In this document: positions 1-7,536 of the stretch, one piece after another | How the letters are laid out: the number at the start of each line of letters is the position of its first letter | Position numbering within the stretch: position 1 is the first letter of the stretch | NCBI GenBank assembly: GCA_002336725.1 | Contig: DDEO01000141.1 | Coordinates: 1 to 9,604 of the forward strand | Origin: Bacteroidetes bacterium UBA1952 | Lineage (GTDB): Bacteria; Bacteroidota; Bacteroidia; Chitinophagales; Chitinophagaceae | Length of the DNA: 9,604 bases | Direction of reading: 5' to 3' | The notes under the pieces: model-generated | What the model was told of the DNA's origin: nothing | The model's database searches: none | The model's input: the letters and a program-made list of their open reading frames with translations, nothing else | Made by a program: the position numbers and the translations under genes

Positions 1-347
1 TAAGCAAAGAGAAGCGAGGGAAAATAAGAGAAGGCAAAGCATTTGCCGAACCGTTCTTTTGCAGCCCTGCTGCGGCGGCAAAGGGTTCAACCGAGGCTAT
101 TATCCGAAAGCAATTTCAGAATAATGCCCGACAGCGCACCGGGAAGCAGTTTTGAAGAGCCTTTTTCCGGAAACATACCCGGCGAATTTAGGTATTGCTC
201 TTTGAAGATTGGATAGCCTGCGACAATTGGACGGCTGCGCTATTGGAGAATTGCTCATTTATGAAAGCTACCTTCTGAAACCCGCTCTCGAAAAACACCC
301 AATCTTTGAATCTTAGTTCCCCAAATTCCGGTTCTGAACCTTGAACT
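1..347. other. Left-edge region without a supported gene
   Basis: No convincing coding sequence is visible. One forward frame is open from the left edge to a TAA at 122-124, but its peptide resembles nothing I know. On the reverse strand a 29-codon ATG frame (176 down to 87) begins M-F-P-E-K and looks moderately protein-like, but it is too short to call. One exact TTTCCGGAAA palindrome lies at 164-173. The right part (about 301-347) is A/T-rich and should contain the promoter of the following forward gene. There are two imperfect TAnnTTTG-like boxes, AATCTTTG at 301-308 and GAACTTTG at 343-350, each one base off the Bacteroidota -7 consensus, and neither has a clear upstream -33 partner. Confidence 0.5.
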
Positions 348-1628
348 TTGGCCCCTGAAACTCATCCTTGCATTTTGGCTCCTGCTACACACGTAAAAAT
401 CCTGATTATCGGTGCCGGTCCGGCGGGCTGCGGCACGTCGTTTTTTCTTTCCAAATCCGGCATCCCGCACACCATTCTCGAAAAGGCGGTTTTCCCGCGC
501 GATAAGGTTTGCGGCGATGCGATTTCCGGAAAATCGTGCTATGTGATGCGTACGGCCAACGCGCCCTGGCTGCACGAGATTTTCCGGAAAGAAGATCAGT
601 TTCTGCCTTCGCGCGGCATTCAGTTTGTAGCGCCCAACGGCAAAGCCCTCGACATCCGCTACCCCGACGCGCTGCGCCCCGGCGAAAAAGCGCCCGGCTT
701 CACCGTCCCACGCCTGCGCTTTGATAATTTCCTGTTCAGCAAACTCGATGCGCAGTTTGCCGATGTGCAGCAGGATGTTTCTATAAAATCGGTTTCTAAA
801 GAAGGTGGTGTAAACAAGATTGTCTATCAGCAGCATGGCGAAGAGAAAATCCTGACTGCCGATATTATTGTGGGTGCCGACGGCGATAAAAGCATCGTTC
901 GGAAGGCTTTCATGGAAGGCAACGAAGCCCGCAAAACCGATTCGGTGGGCCTGCGTGCCTACTATACCGGCGTTACCGGCCTGCACGAAAATGATTTCAT
1001 CGAATTGCATTTCATTTCGGAAGCACTGCCGGGATATTTGTGGATTTTCCCCTTGCCGGAAGGGCGCTGCAATGTGGGTATCGGGATGCTTTCTTCGCGG
1101 GTGCGGGCGAAGAAAATAAACCTGCGCGATGTTTTTCAAAAGGCGCTGCAAACCAATCCTGCCCTGCGCGAGCGATTTAAAAATGCGGAATTGCAGGGCA
1201 AAATCCTGGGTTGGGGATTGCCGATGGCTACGGAGCGAGAACCGGTTTCGGGCGAAGGCTTTCTGCTCACCGGCGATGCCGCCGCTTTGATTGATGCGTT
1301 TTCGGGCGAAGGCGTGGGCAATGCGCTGTATAGCGGGATGCTGGCGGCTGCCGCAATTGAGAAAGCGTTAGCTGAAAACCGCACCGATGCGGCTTTTCTA
1401 AAACAAGAATACGACGCGCAACTGTATCGCCGCCTCGGCGACGAAATCCGCATCAGCGCGACGCTGCAAAAGCTGTGTAACTACCCGTGGCTGTTCAATT
1501 TTGTGGTGAATAAAGCGGCCAAAAGTCCGGAATTGCGCAACACCATTTCCGGAATGTTTTCCGACCTCGACCTGCGCGACAAGCTGCGCAAACCATCGTT
1601 TTACTTCAATATCCTGTTTAACCGGTAG
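348..1628 (+). CDS. FAD-dependent oxidoreductase, geranylgeranyl reductase family
   Basis: This 426-residue protein belongs to the geranylgeranyl reductase/FixC-like flavoprotein family (PHBH-type fold), which reduces isoprenoid double bonds or performs related FAD chemistry at the membrane. The actual substrate here is unknown. The family signatures appear in order. A dinucleotide-binding GAGPAG lies at residues 22-27. FPRDKVCGD is at 49-57. VGADGDKS, the second FAD-contact motif, is at 175-182. PGYLWIFP followed by NVGIG is at 228-246. The GDAAALIDAFSGEGVGNA motif that closes the FAD site is at 309-326. Length is normal for the family. No ATG start exists: an in-frame TGA lies at 342-344, and the only plausible starts before the first beta strand are TTG at 348 and TTG at 375. 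TTG at 375 leaves a more typical short lead of eight residues. The gene converges on the large peptidase gene and stands alone on its strand. Family assignment is firm; function and start are not. Confidence 0.85.
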   Translation: MAPETHPCILAPATHVKILIIGAGPAGCGTSFFLSKSGIPHTILEKAVFPRDKVCGDAISGKSCYVMRTANAPWLHEIFRKEDQFLPSRGIQFVAPNGKALDIRYPDALRPGEKAPGFTVPRLRFDNFLFSKLDAQFADVQQDVSIKSVSKEGGVNKIVYQQHGEEKILTADIIVGADGDKSIVRKAFMEGNEARKTDSVGLRAYYTGVTGLHENDFIELHFISEALPGYLWIFPLPEGRCNVGIGMLSSRVRAKKINLRDVFQKALQTNPALRERFKNAELQGKILGWGLPMATEREPVSGEGFLLTGDAAALIDAFSGEGVGNALYSGMLAAAAIEKALAENRTDAAFLKQEYDAQLYRRLGDEIRISATLQKLCNYPWLFNFVVNKAAKSPELRNTISGMFSDLDLRDKLRKPSFYFNILFNR

Positions 1629-1639
1629 GAGTTTTTTCG

Positions 1640-1855
1640 TGCAGAGATTTCCGGAAAAGTCCAATTCTGTTTTTGAAAGTTTTCTCGCAGAAACGCAGCG
1701 GTTTCCGGAAAAATCCAAGCCTGTTTTTGATAATTTCTCTCGCAGAGACGCAGAGACGCAGAGATTTCCGGAAAGCCTTAGTCCTGTTTTTTTAAGAGTT
1801 TTTCTCGCAGAGACGCAGAGATGCAGACACGCAGAGATGCAGCGGTTTCCGGAAA
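1640..1855. repeat. Composite array of (Y)GCAGAGA 8-mers and TTTCCGGAAA palindromes
   Basis: Four modules follow each other between the convergent genes. Each module is a run of 8-mers close to CGCAGAGA, joined without a gap to one TTTCCGGAAA palindrome. The 8-mer count rises along the array: one (1640-1647), two (1686-1701), three (1741-1764) and five (1806-1845). The palindromes start at 1648, 1702, 1765 and 1846. Spacers of 28, 29 and 31 bases separate the modules and are themselves related: each carries a CTGTTTTT core and ends in a T-rich stretch before TCGCAGA. The last unit of modules two and four is altered to end in GCGG. No open frame through the array looks like a protein. Module duplication combined with slippage of the 8-mer would produce this pattern. 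No classical terminator for the upstream gene is visible here. Confidence 0.9.
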
Positions 1856-1915
1856 CGGGCCTTGCGGATGCCAGCTGCATTTTTGGTAGTGAGGCATTCC
1901 CAAAATTTCCGGCGC

Positions 1916-1941
1916 TTCTTTTAAGCTGCGTTCTTTTAAGC
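1916..1941. repeat. Two direct copies of TTCTTTTAAGC
   Basis: The 11-mer TTCTTTTAAGC occurs at 1916-1926 and again at 1931-1941, a period of 15 bases. It lies in the gap between the convergent genes, just past the composite array. I see no function for it. It is not a convincing stem-loop. Confidence 0.6.
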
Positions 1942-1965
1942 GAAGTCAGCTAAAATGTGCGCCGG

Positions 1966-2005
1966 ATCCGTGAAAATCGGTCTAAATCCGTGTCATCCGC
2001 GTGCC
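1966..2005. repeat. Degenerate ATCCGTG-type short tandem repeat
   Basis: Units beginning ATCCGTGAAA, ATCGGTCTAA, ATCCGTGTC and ATCCGCGTG start at 1966, 1976, 1986 and 1995, a period of nine to ten bases with substitutions. From memory, strings of this kind (AATCCGTGTCATCCGCG) recur in intergenic DNA of many Bacteroidota and some other bacteria, but I cannot verify that here. It lies directly downstream of the stop codon of the reverse-strand peptidase gene and could form part of its 3' end, although no hairpin with a U-tract is seen. Confidence 0.55.
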
Positions 2006-2041
2006 ATAACAAGCCAGTTTCGTTTGGCGCAGGAAACCGCC

Positions 2042-5000
2042 TCACAGCGCCACAATCTTTTCCAGCGTCTTTTTGCCGTCCAGCTCGGTGCTCAGGAAAT
2101 AAACGCCGGTATGCAGGTTCAGCGGCAGGTCTAAAGTAGTCTGGAAAACGGTGTTGATGAATGTTTTCTGGTACAGCACCCTTCCGGAAATATCGGTGAG
2201 TTGCAGGCGCAGTTCCGAGCCAATGGGCGCACTGTATTGCAACGTAAAATGCCCGCCCACCGCCGGATTGGGATAGAGCGCAAAGGTATTTTCCGGAAGC
2301 CAGAGCAGACGATGCACACTGCCCCGGAAACGCAGGCCACTCTCCCGCCCTATCCACTGCACCTGATACAAAACAGTGTCGCCCGCAGCCGCCGGTGGCG
2401 TGTCTTCGGAAATGTACGTAACCGGCGATTGCGAATTGCGGGCATTGACTTCATAGATTTTCGTAAACGCCGATTTGCCTGCCACCGCGCGGTAAATCTC
2501 GTAGCGGCTGATGTGGGCATCGTCGCGCGATTCGATTTTCAAAGAAGCAATCGCCGATGTTTTGCGCGTGGCGCTAAAGGAAAGCGTGCGATTTTCAGTT
2601 GCGTAGGAATAAGCCGTTTTTCCGGAAACAAACCAAACTTCGCCGGTCTGCTTCGTGCGGAAACGGGCGATATAACCGCTGTCATACGGAACCCAGGCGA
2701 GGGTATTAAAAGGTCGGAACTGATACACGCCGTCGCGGTTGTTGGCCAACGAATCGTCTTCCGCTGTTTTAACGGAGTCGGAATACTGAAGAACGCCCAG
2801 CCGGTAGGCATCCGGCGCTTTTTCGCAGCCCGCGCAGCCGGTGTCTGCAAGCATTTTCAGCACATCGGCATCGGTGATGTAAAAGGCAATGGGCAGCGAG
2901 TCGCGAAGCGGATTTTGCGTCTGGAAAACAAAGCTGCGGGGCAAAAACAGTTGGTTTGCAAAGAAATCCGAAACATTCGCAGCGCCATAGTCGCGAATAC
3001 TGACCGCACCCAAATTCTGTCCATTATTCTGAATGCGGGCCAACAGCGCATCGTCTTTCCGGAAATCTACTGTTTGCGGCGTAGCGTCTATATTTTTCTC
3101 CACTCCGGCAAAGGCGGCGCTATAAACCGGCCCTTCATAATCATAGATATGAATATCGTCAAGGGCTATGCCTTCGCGGCTATCAAAAGCATCCGACTGC
3201 ATGGCAAAGCGCAGCCGAATGGGGCCGGTCGCATGAGCAGGAAGTTCGATAGTGGCCACACGCCAGCGATATTGGCCGCTGCCCGTCCAGGCGCGGTGTT
3301 GCAGACTGTCGTACCAGTTGAAGCCCTCTACCGAAAGGCCCAGCTTTGTCCAGGTTTTGCTGTCGGCGCTCCACTCCACCCACGCGCCGTCGCAAAAGGC
3401 ATTGCCGCAGTTTTCAAAATCATAGGCGAGGCTGAAGCTCAGGCGCGGTTTTGCCATTCCGCCAATATCAAAACAGGGCGAGTAGAGATAGGATTTTTCG
3501 GATGGGTTGTAGTTTCCGGAAAGATTGGTTTTCCAGGCTTTTGTGCCGCTTGCCGCCGTGCGGATGTTGGGACTTTGCGGCAGGCCCCAAGCCCAGGAAC
3601 TATTATTTCCTTCGGCATACCAGCCGCCTGTTCCGGCCTCAAAATTTTCCAGATACGGGAAGCCCGTAATCAGCGGTTGCTGCTGGAAGATGAAATTCAG
3701 AATGCTGTCGTTTTGCGGATACGCATCCGGCGCATAATGCACCCAGATATCGAGGCGATGTTTATTAAAATCTCTTATCTGAAGACTTTGCGGAAAGGAG
3801 AAACGCAGCGTGTCTTTAGGCCCGAAATACGCGATGGTATCGGTGAAAACCGGCCCGCCGTCGAGCCGATAAGAAACCGGAACCTTGTATTGCGGATTAT
3901 AAGTCCCGTTGGCAATAGTAACCGAGAGACGTGCATTCGGCGCAGCGCCGCAACCGGCAAATAAAGGCGTGTCGATAGCGACAAGGGCAATGTCGTTGCC
4001 GAGGGTATAAAGCCGGAAATTATCCACCGTATAGCCCGTTCCATAGTCGGAAGCGGCGATAACCGTGGTGTCTTTCTGCACAAACAAAACGGCGGTGCTG
4101 GCGCTCAGTTGTTGTCCGTTGGCCCGCAAAACATCCGTTACCGAAAGCGAACCACTGTTATTCCGAACTCCTTTCGCGACTGCACTGTCAAAAGCATAGA
4201 GGAGAACCCACGGGTCGTTGTCGGAACCGCGAATCAAAAGAGCGTTGCTGTCGGGATATTGCGAAGCGCCGTGCAGCATATAATCAAAATCAGCGCGTAC
4301 TTCGGTATGGGCCACGTCATAGCCCGTCAGGTTGAAAGTACCCCGGAAGAAATTGACGGAATTCCGGAAAAAGCGGTCGGCGTCGAGGCTGATGGAGCGA
4401 TTTCCGGAAATCAGAATCGTGGTATCCACAAAACTGCGCAGCCTGCCGTAGCCGCTCACCGGGCGACTATAATCCCAGCGACTGCCGTCGAAAAGGCCGG
4501 CAGAATCTTTGGCGAGCGTGATGCGCGGGGCGCTTTCAAAATCGCCGCGATAGTTCGCCGCGAGGTTCACCGGCGCGTTGGGCAGTTGGCGGAGCGTTGT
4601 TTTTAAAGTATCATTTCCGGAAATCGGGTCGGTTGCGCTTGTGTTCACCACCGCTGCATCCAGATTATAACTGCCCACAACAGACAGATTTTGAGCGGGC
4701 AGCAGCGTCGTGTCGGTTGCGTTGGCGGCGATGGTTTTTGGAACGGTCAGTTGCCGCGCAGCATTTCCCCACCGATAGCTCACCTGATAGGTGGCCGCCA
4801 CCGGGCCATTATTGCGCACCAGAAGTGCTATTTGTTCGTTATTAGAGAAGGCCGTTTGCGTCAGCACACGCCCGGATGTGGGTGTAACGATACCTTGCAT
4901 CGCCAGGTCGTTGGCCGCAAAAGCGCCGCAGTTTTTGGCCGTATCGGGAAGTTGCCGGACGGCCAGACTGCGATAACCGCTTTGCCCGTTGAGGAGTGGG

Positions 5001-7339
5001 CGCACGGCCAGATATTGCATTTGCCCGTAGGGCAATCCTCCGAGAACGTAAGTATTGGTATAAACGGTATCTATCGGAACCATATCTACGCCTTTTTTCT
5101 GCAAAATCTCATAAGCCTGCGCATTGGGTACGAGCGTCCAGTTGATGCTGAAATACCCCGGACACTGACTGCTGCTGCGCGTAAGAACCGGAATCTGATT
5201 GATGACCAGCGGCCCGGCTTCGGCCATATCGCCGCCCCGGCTGATGCGCACCCGCGCGGTGGAGGTATTCATCACCGGAACCGTCCAGGCGAAGGCTCTT
5301 TGAGAATCGGCTGCCGAGCCGATGGCGCTCCAGCTGCTTCCATTATCGGTGCTGTATTCCAGCGTAAAAGGGCCGGTATTTTCGGGCGATTCCCAGAAGA
5401 TATTCAGCGGTTTTCCGGCGGCAACCGGCACACCGGCGGCGGGCTGCAACAGGCGAATGCCCTTCTCTACAAAATCATAGACCACGGCCATATGCAGCGT
5501 ATCTCCGGACAGCGCCGTGCCGGAAACCTGAATCGTATAATTTCCGGAAACCGCATTGGGAATCACCACCTGCTCGATGTTGTTGAGCGTGTCGGTTCCG
5601 GGTTGTGCCGGAGCGTTGGGCTGCAAAGGATTGAGTACCAGCGGTTTGAGGATATTTCCGGAAGGATCGGTAATGGTGAGGTCGAGGTCGTTAATGAGCG
5701 TTTTGGCGGCGAGGGGCGAGGCCGATACATCCTCCCAGACGAGCAGGATTTTGGCCTGAGAAAGACCGGCGGGAATGTTGATAGTGGTGGAAAAACCCGG
5801 TTGTGCCGGAGAAATCTGTCGGCTGAAATAACGGGCTTCTTCCAACGCCTTTACCGACCGCGTCAGGTTAAACATCCCAAAGCCATATTTATAATCCGGG
5901 CCGGGATTGCCTCGGTCGTCGGCGCAGCCGGTGAGCAGACCTTTGAGCAGAACTGCGGGTGGCAACTGATTGTTTTTCAGTTGTTTATAACGCTCCGTAA
6001 GCAAAGCGGCGGCTCCGGCAATGGCGGGCGATGCCATGCTCGTTCCGGTATTGGGGCCATAGGTATTATTAATAAATGTGGAATAGACCGAGGTGCCGAA
6101 GGCGCAGATTTCCGGTTTCAGCCGCCCGTCGCGCACCGGGCCTTTAGAAGAAGTTCCGCGCACGAGCATATCTTTTTGCACATTGCCCACCACCAGATTG
6201 TTCTTAGCGGGCTGAAAGCTGCCGGGGATGTTTTCAAATCCCGGAAAAGCGCCGCATTGCAGGCCGCCGTCGTTGCCCGCCGCAAACACGTGCAGCACAT
6301 CCGGCACTTCGCGGCAGAGCTGATCCACCGCTTCGGAATAGGCATCATAAAGACCAGCATTGCTGCATTGCCCCACGATAGCCGCGTAGGAATTATTGGT
6401 AATCGTCATTCCATACGACTGCCGGAATTGAGGTGTTTTTTGCAACACCAGTTCATAGATTTCGGAGATCAGCGTGGCGCGTGGTGCCATGCCGCGTGCC
6501 GCGCCGTCGATAATGCCCATTCCGGCGACCGTTCCGCAAACGTGCGTGCCGTGGTTGTTGGGCGGATCGGGGTGAAAATTGGTGGTTTTTTCTTCCAGAT
6601 CCACATGGGTCATCGGCGCGGAGTTATCGCCCACGCCTACTACCACATTTTTTCCGGAAAGATTTTCGCCTAAAGGATTTTGCGCCGGCGAAAGGCCCAA
6701 AACGGCTGCTCCGGAATAGCCGCGTTCGTCGTTGTTGAGCGGCACACGCTGCGAGGCCGGCCCGGCAGTGATGATATAAGGCAGCAGCAGCACTTGGGGC
6801 AGCGCCGTGGCCGCTATCTGAAACTGCATCATTTTTCCGGAAATATCCGGTTTTATATCCCCCGCCCCCAGCGCCGCAAGGTCGGCCAGGAGGCGCAACT
6901 GGGGAATATTTTCCGGAAATGTAATCACCACGGCTACCCTGCCGGAAAGCGTTTGCATCCACGCATTTTCCGCCTTCCATTCGGGCCGGAAAGAAACGAT
7001 TGCTTTCAGCGGAAAGCGTGCATGAAGTTTTGTAAAAGAGGCCTCCGGTGTGCCGTAGATCAAGCTCACATTTTCCGGAAAATTGCCCACTTTCCGGAAT
7101 CCGGACGCGCCTTCCACCGGTGTCGCAAAGGGTTTATTTCCGGCATCGGCCCACTGCACCAGCCACAGGCCGCTATCGGCAGCAGGGCTTTTGGAGGCCG
7201 CAAACAGCGCATAAGACTCCAGCGATACGACACCGGTTCGCAAACGCACTTTCCCCATTTCCCGTTCCTGTGCAAATACCCCACCGGAGGAGAGCAGCAG
7301 TAAAAAAAGAATCGCAAGACGCGTAAGAAACCGCTGCAT
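2042..7339 (-). CDS. Secreted KP-43-type subtilisin-like serine peptidase with T9SS type A sorting domain
   Basis: This 1765-residue protein is an S8-family serine endopeptidase, predicted to be exported by Sec and then released or anchored at the surface by the type IX system. A signal peptide spans residues 1-23 (RLAILFLLLL core, cut after VFA). Residues 24 to about 205 are probably a propeptide. The catalytic triad is Asp238 (VGVGDNS), His263 (NNHGTHVCGT) and Ser434 (GTSMASP), with oxyanion Asn356 (FAAGND). Residues about 505-625 match the beta-barrel domain typical of KP-43 peptidases (LVWEDVSASPLAAKTLINDL, then VSGNYTIQVSG). A fibronectin-III-like module (about 718-797), CARDB-like stretches (about 810-920 and 1112-1220) and a MAM-like domain (about 1227-1400) follow. 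The sorting domain starts near LPENTFALYPNP (1681-1692) and runs to the end. The ATG at 7339 directly precedes the signal peptide. Ten exact TTTCCGGAAA sites lie in the gene. The natural substrate is unknown; a nutritional or surface-processing role is inference. Confidence 0.93.
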   Translation of the reverse strand: MQRFLTRLAILFLLLLSSGGVFAQEREMGKVRLRTGVVSLESYALFAASKSPAADSGLWLVQWADAGNKPFATPVEGASGFRKVGNFPENVSLIYGTPEASFTKLHARFPLKAIVSFRPEWKAENAWMQTLSGRVAVVITFPENIPQLRLLADLAALGAGDIKPDISGKMMQFQIAATALPQVLLLPYIITAGPASQRVPLNNDERGYSGAAVLGLSPAQNPLGENLSGKNVVVGVGDNSAPMTHVDLEEKTTNFHPDPPNNHGTHVCGTVAGMGIIDGAARGMAPRATLISEIYELVLQKTPQFRQSYGMTITNNSYAAIVGQCSNAGLYDAYSEAVDQLCREVPDVLHVFAAGNDGGLQCGAFPGFENIPGSFQPAKNNLVVGNVQKDMLVRGTSSKGPVRDGRLKPEICAFGTSVYSTFINNTYGPNTGTSMASPAIAGAAALLTERYKQLKNNQLPPAVLLKGLLTGCADDRGNPGPDYKYGFGMFNLTRSVKALEEARYFSRQISPAQPGFSTTINIPAGLSQAKILLVWEDVSASPLAAKTLINDLDLTITDPSGNILKPLVLNPLQPNAPAQPGTDTLNNIEQVVIPNAVSGNYTIQVSGTALSGDTLHMAVVYDFVEKGIRLLQPAAGVPVAAGKPLNIFWESPENTGPFTLEYSTDNGSSWSAIGSAADSQRAFAWTVPVMNTSTARVRISRGGDMAEAGPLVINQIPVLTRSSSQCPGYFSINWTLVPNAQAYEILQKKGVDMVPIDTVYTNTYVLGGLPYGQMQYLAVRPLLNGQSGYRSLAVRQLPDTAKNCGAFAANDLAMQGIVTPTSGRVLTQTAFSNNEQIALLVRNNGPVAATYQVSYRWGNAARQLTVPKTIAANATDTTLLPAQNLSVVGSYNLDAAVVNTSATDPISGNDTLKTTLRQLPNAPVNLAANYRGDFESAPRITLAKDSAGLFDGSRWDYSRPVSGYGRLRSFVDTTILISGNRSISLDADRFFRNSVNFFRGTFNLTGYDVAHTEVRADFDYMLHGASQYPDSNALLIRGSDNDPWVLLYAFDSAVAKGVRNNSGSLSVTDVLRANGQQLSASTAVLFVQKDTTVIAASDYGTGYTVDNFRLYTLGNDIALVAIDTPLFAGCGAAPNARLSVTIANGTYNPQYKVPVSYRLDGGPVFTDTIAYFGPKDTLRFSFPQSLQIRDFNKHRLDIWVHYAPDAYPQNDSILNFIFQQQPLITGFPYLENFEAGTGGWYAEGNNSSWAWGLPQSPNIRTAASGTKAWKTNLSGNYNPSEKSYLYSPCFDIGGMAKPRLSFSLAYDFENCGNAFCDGAWVEWSADSKTWTKLGLSVEGFNWYDSLQHRAWTGSGQYRWRVATIELPAHATGPIRLRFAMQSDAFDSREGIALDDIHIYDYEGPVYSAAFAGVEKNIDATPQTVDFRKDDALLARIQNNGQNLGAVSIRDYGAANVSDFFANQLFLPRSFVFQTQNPLRDSLPIAFYITDADVLKMLADTGCAGCEKAPDAYRLGVLQYSDSVKTAEDDSLANNRDGVYQFRPFNTLAWVPYDSGYIARFRTKQTGEVWFVSGKTAYSYATENRTLSFSATRKTSAIASLKIESRDDAHISRYEIYRAVAGKSAFTKIYEVNARNSQSPVTYISEDTPPAAAGDTVLYQVQWIGRESGLRFRGSVHRLLWLPENTFALYPNPAVGGHFTLQYSAPIGSELRLQLTDISGRVLYQKTFINTVFQTTLDLPLNLHTGVYFLSTELDGKKTLEKIVAL

Positions 7340-7365
7340 ACAAGGCTGTTTTTGGCAAAAGTCTT

Positions 7366-7373
7366 TAAAGGTA
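7366..7373 (-). promoter_or_regulatory. Possible -7 promoter element of the peptidase gene
   Basis: Read on the reverse strand, TACCTTTA lies 26 bases upstream of the peptidase start codon and matches the Bacteroidota TAnnTTTG -7 box in all but the last base. A second near-match, GACTTTTG, lies slightly closer to the gene. No clear -33 TTG/TTTG box is present at the usual spacing, so this is tentative. Confidence 0.35.
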
Positions 7374-7436
7374 AGAAAATCGTTATCGTGTGGTGGGTGG
7401 AAAAAGCGCAGATACCTTTTAGGAACAGGCAGGATT

Positions 7437-7480
7437 CACGTAGAGACAACACGTAGAGACAAGGCATGCCTTGTCTCTAC
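7437..7480. repeat. Tandem 13-mer followed by a 28-bp perfect palindrome
   Basis: CACGTAGAGACAA occurs twice in immediate tandem (7437-7449 and 7450-7462). The second copy runs into a perfect 28-bp palindrome at 7453-7480, whose arms are GTAGAGACAAGGCA and its exact reverse complement with no loop. The core GCATGC and the outer GTAGAGAC...GTCTCTAC arms resemble a family of intergenic palindromes I recall from Bacteroidota and cyanobacteria. It lies between the rpsA terminator and the peptidase promoter region. No T-run adjoins the palindrome, so it is a poor intrinsic terminator. A REP-like or MITE-like repeat is more likely. Confidence 0.8.
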
Positions 7481-7505
7481 TGAAAAAACGCCCTTATACA
7501 GACGC

Positions 7506-7536
7506 AAAAAAACCGCCCCGAATGATTCGGAGCGGT
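7506..7536 (-). terminator. Rho-independent terminator of rpsA
   Basis: On the reverse strand the arms ACCGCTCCGAA and TTCGGGGCGGT (7536-7526 and 7522-7512) form an 11-bp stem with one G-U pair around a three-base loop. The stem runs directly into a seven-base T tract ending at 7506. It lies about 30 bases past the rpsA stop codon, at the expected place and orientation, and should separate rpsA transcription from the downstream peptidase gene. Confidence 0.9.

Noticed and set aside
42..82. Possible stem TTTGCCG / CGGCAAA at the left edge
   Set aside because: It has a seven-base stem with a long loop of 27 bases and no T-run, so it does not qualify as a terminator.
87..176. Short reverse frame beginning M-F-P-E-K near the left edge
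   Set aside because: With only 29 codons and a stop shortly upstream in the same frame, it could be a gene remnant but gives too little evidence to annotate.
255..1151. A 298-codon reverse frame opposite the oxidoreductase gene
   Set aside because: The forward frame carries all flavoprotein motifs in order. The reverse translation is Arg/Phe-rich and matches nothing I recognise.
1640..1855. Array considered as CRISPR
   Set aside because: The repeats are too short and variable in length, the intervening sequences are related to each other instead of unique, and no cas gene is nearby.
1398..1953. Open frames across the repeat array (160 codons reverse, 104 codons forward)
   Set aside because: Their apparent repeats (such as FPEKS or SGNRCVSA) are simply translations of the DNA array, and both extend into a neighbouring gene or lack a plausible start context.
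2201..6673. Long open frames on the forward strand (587 and 660 codons) opposite the peptidase gene
   Set aside because: They lie antisense to a gene with a clear signal peptide, catalytic triad and sorting domain. Their translations are rich in Arg, Gly and Ile, with no recognisable domains, which is typical of antisense shadows.
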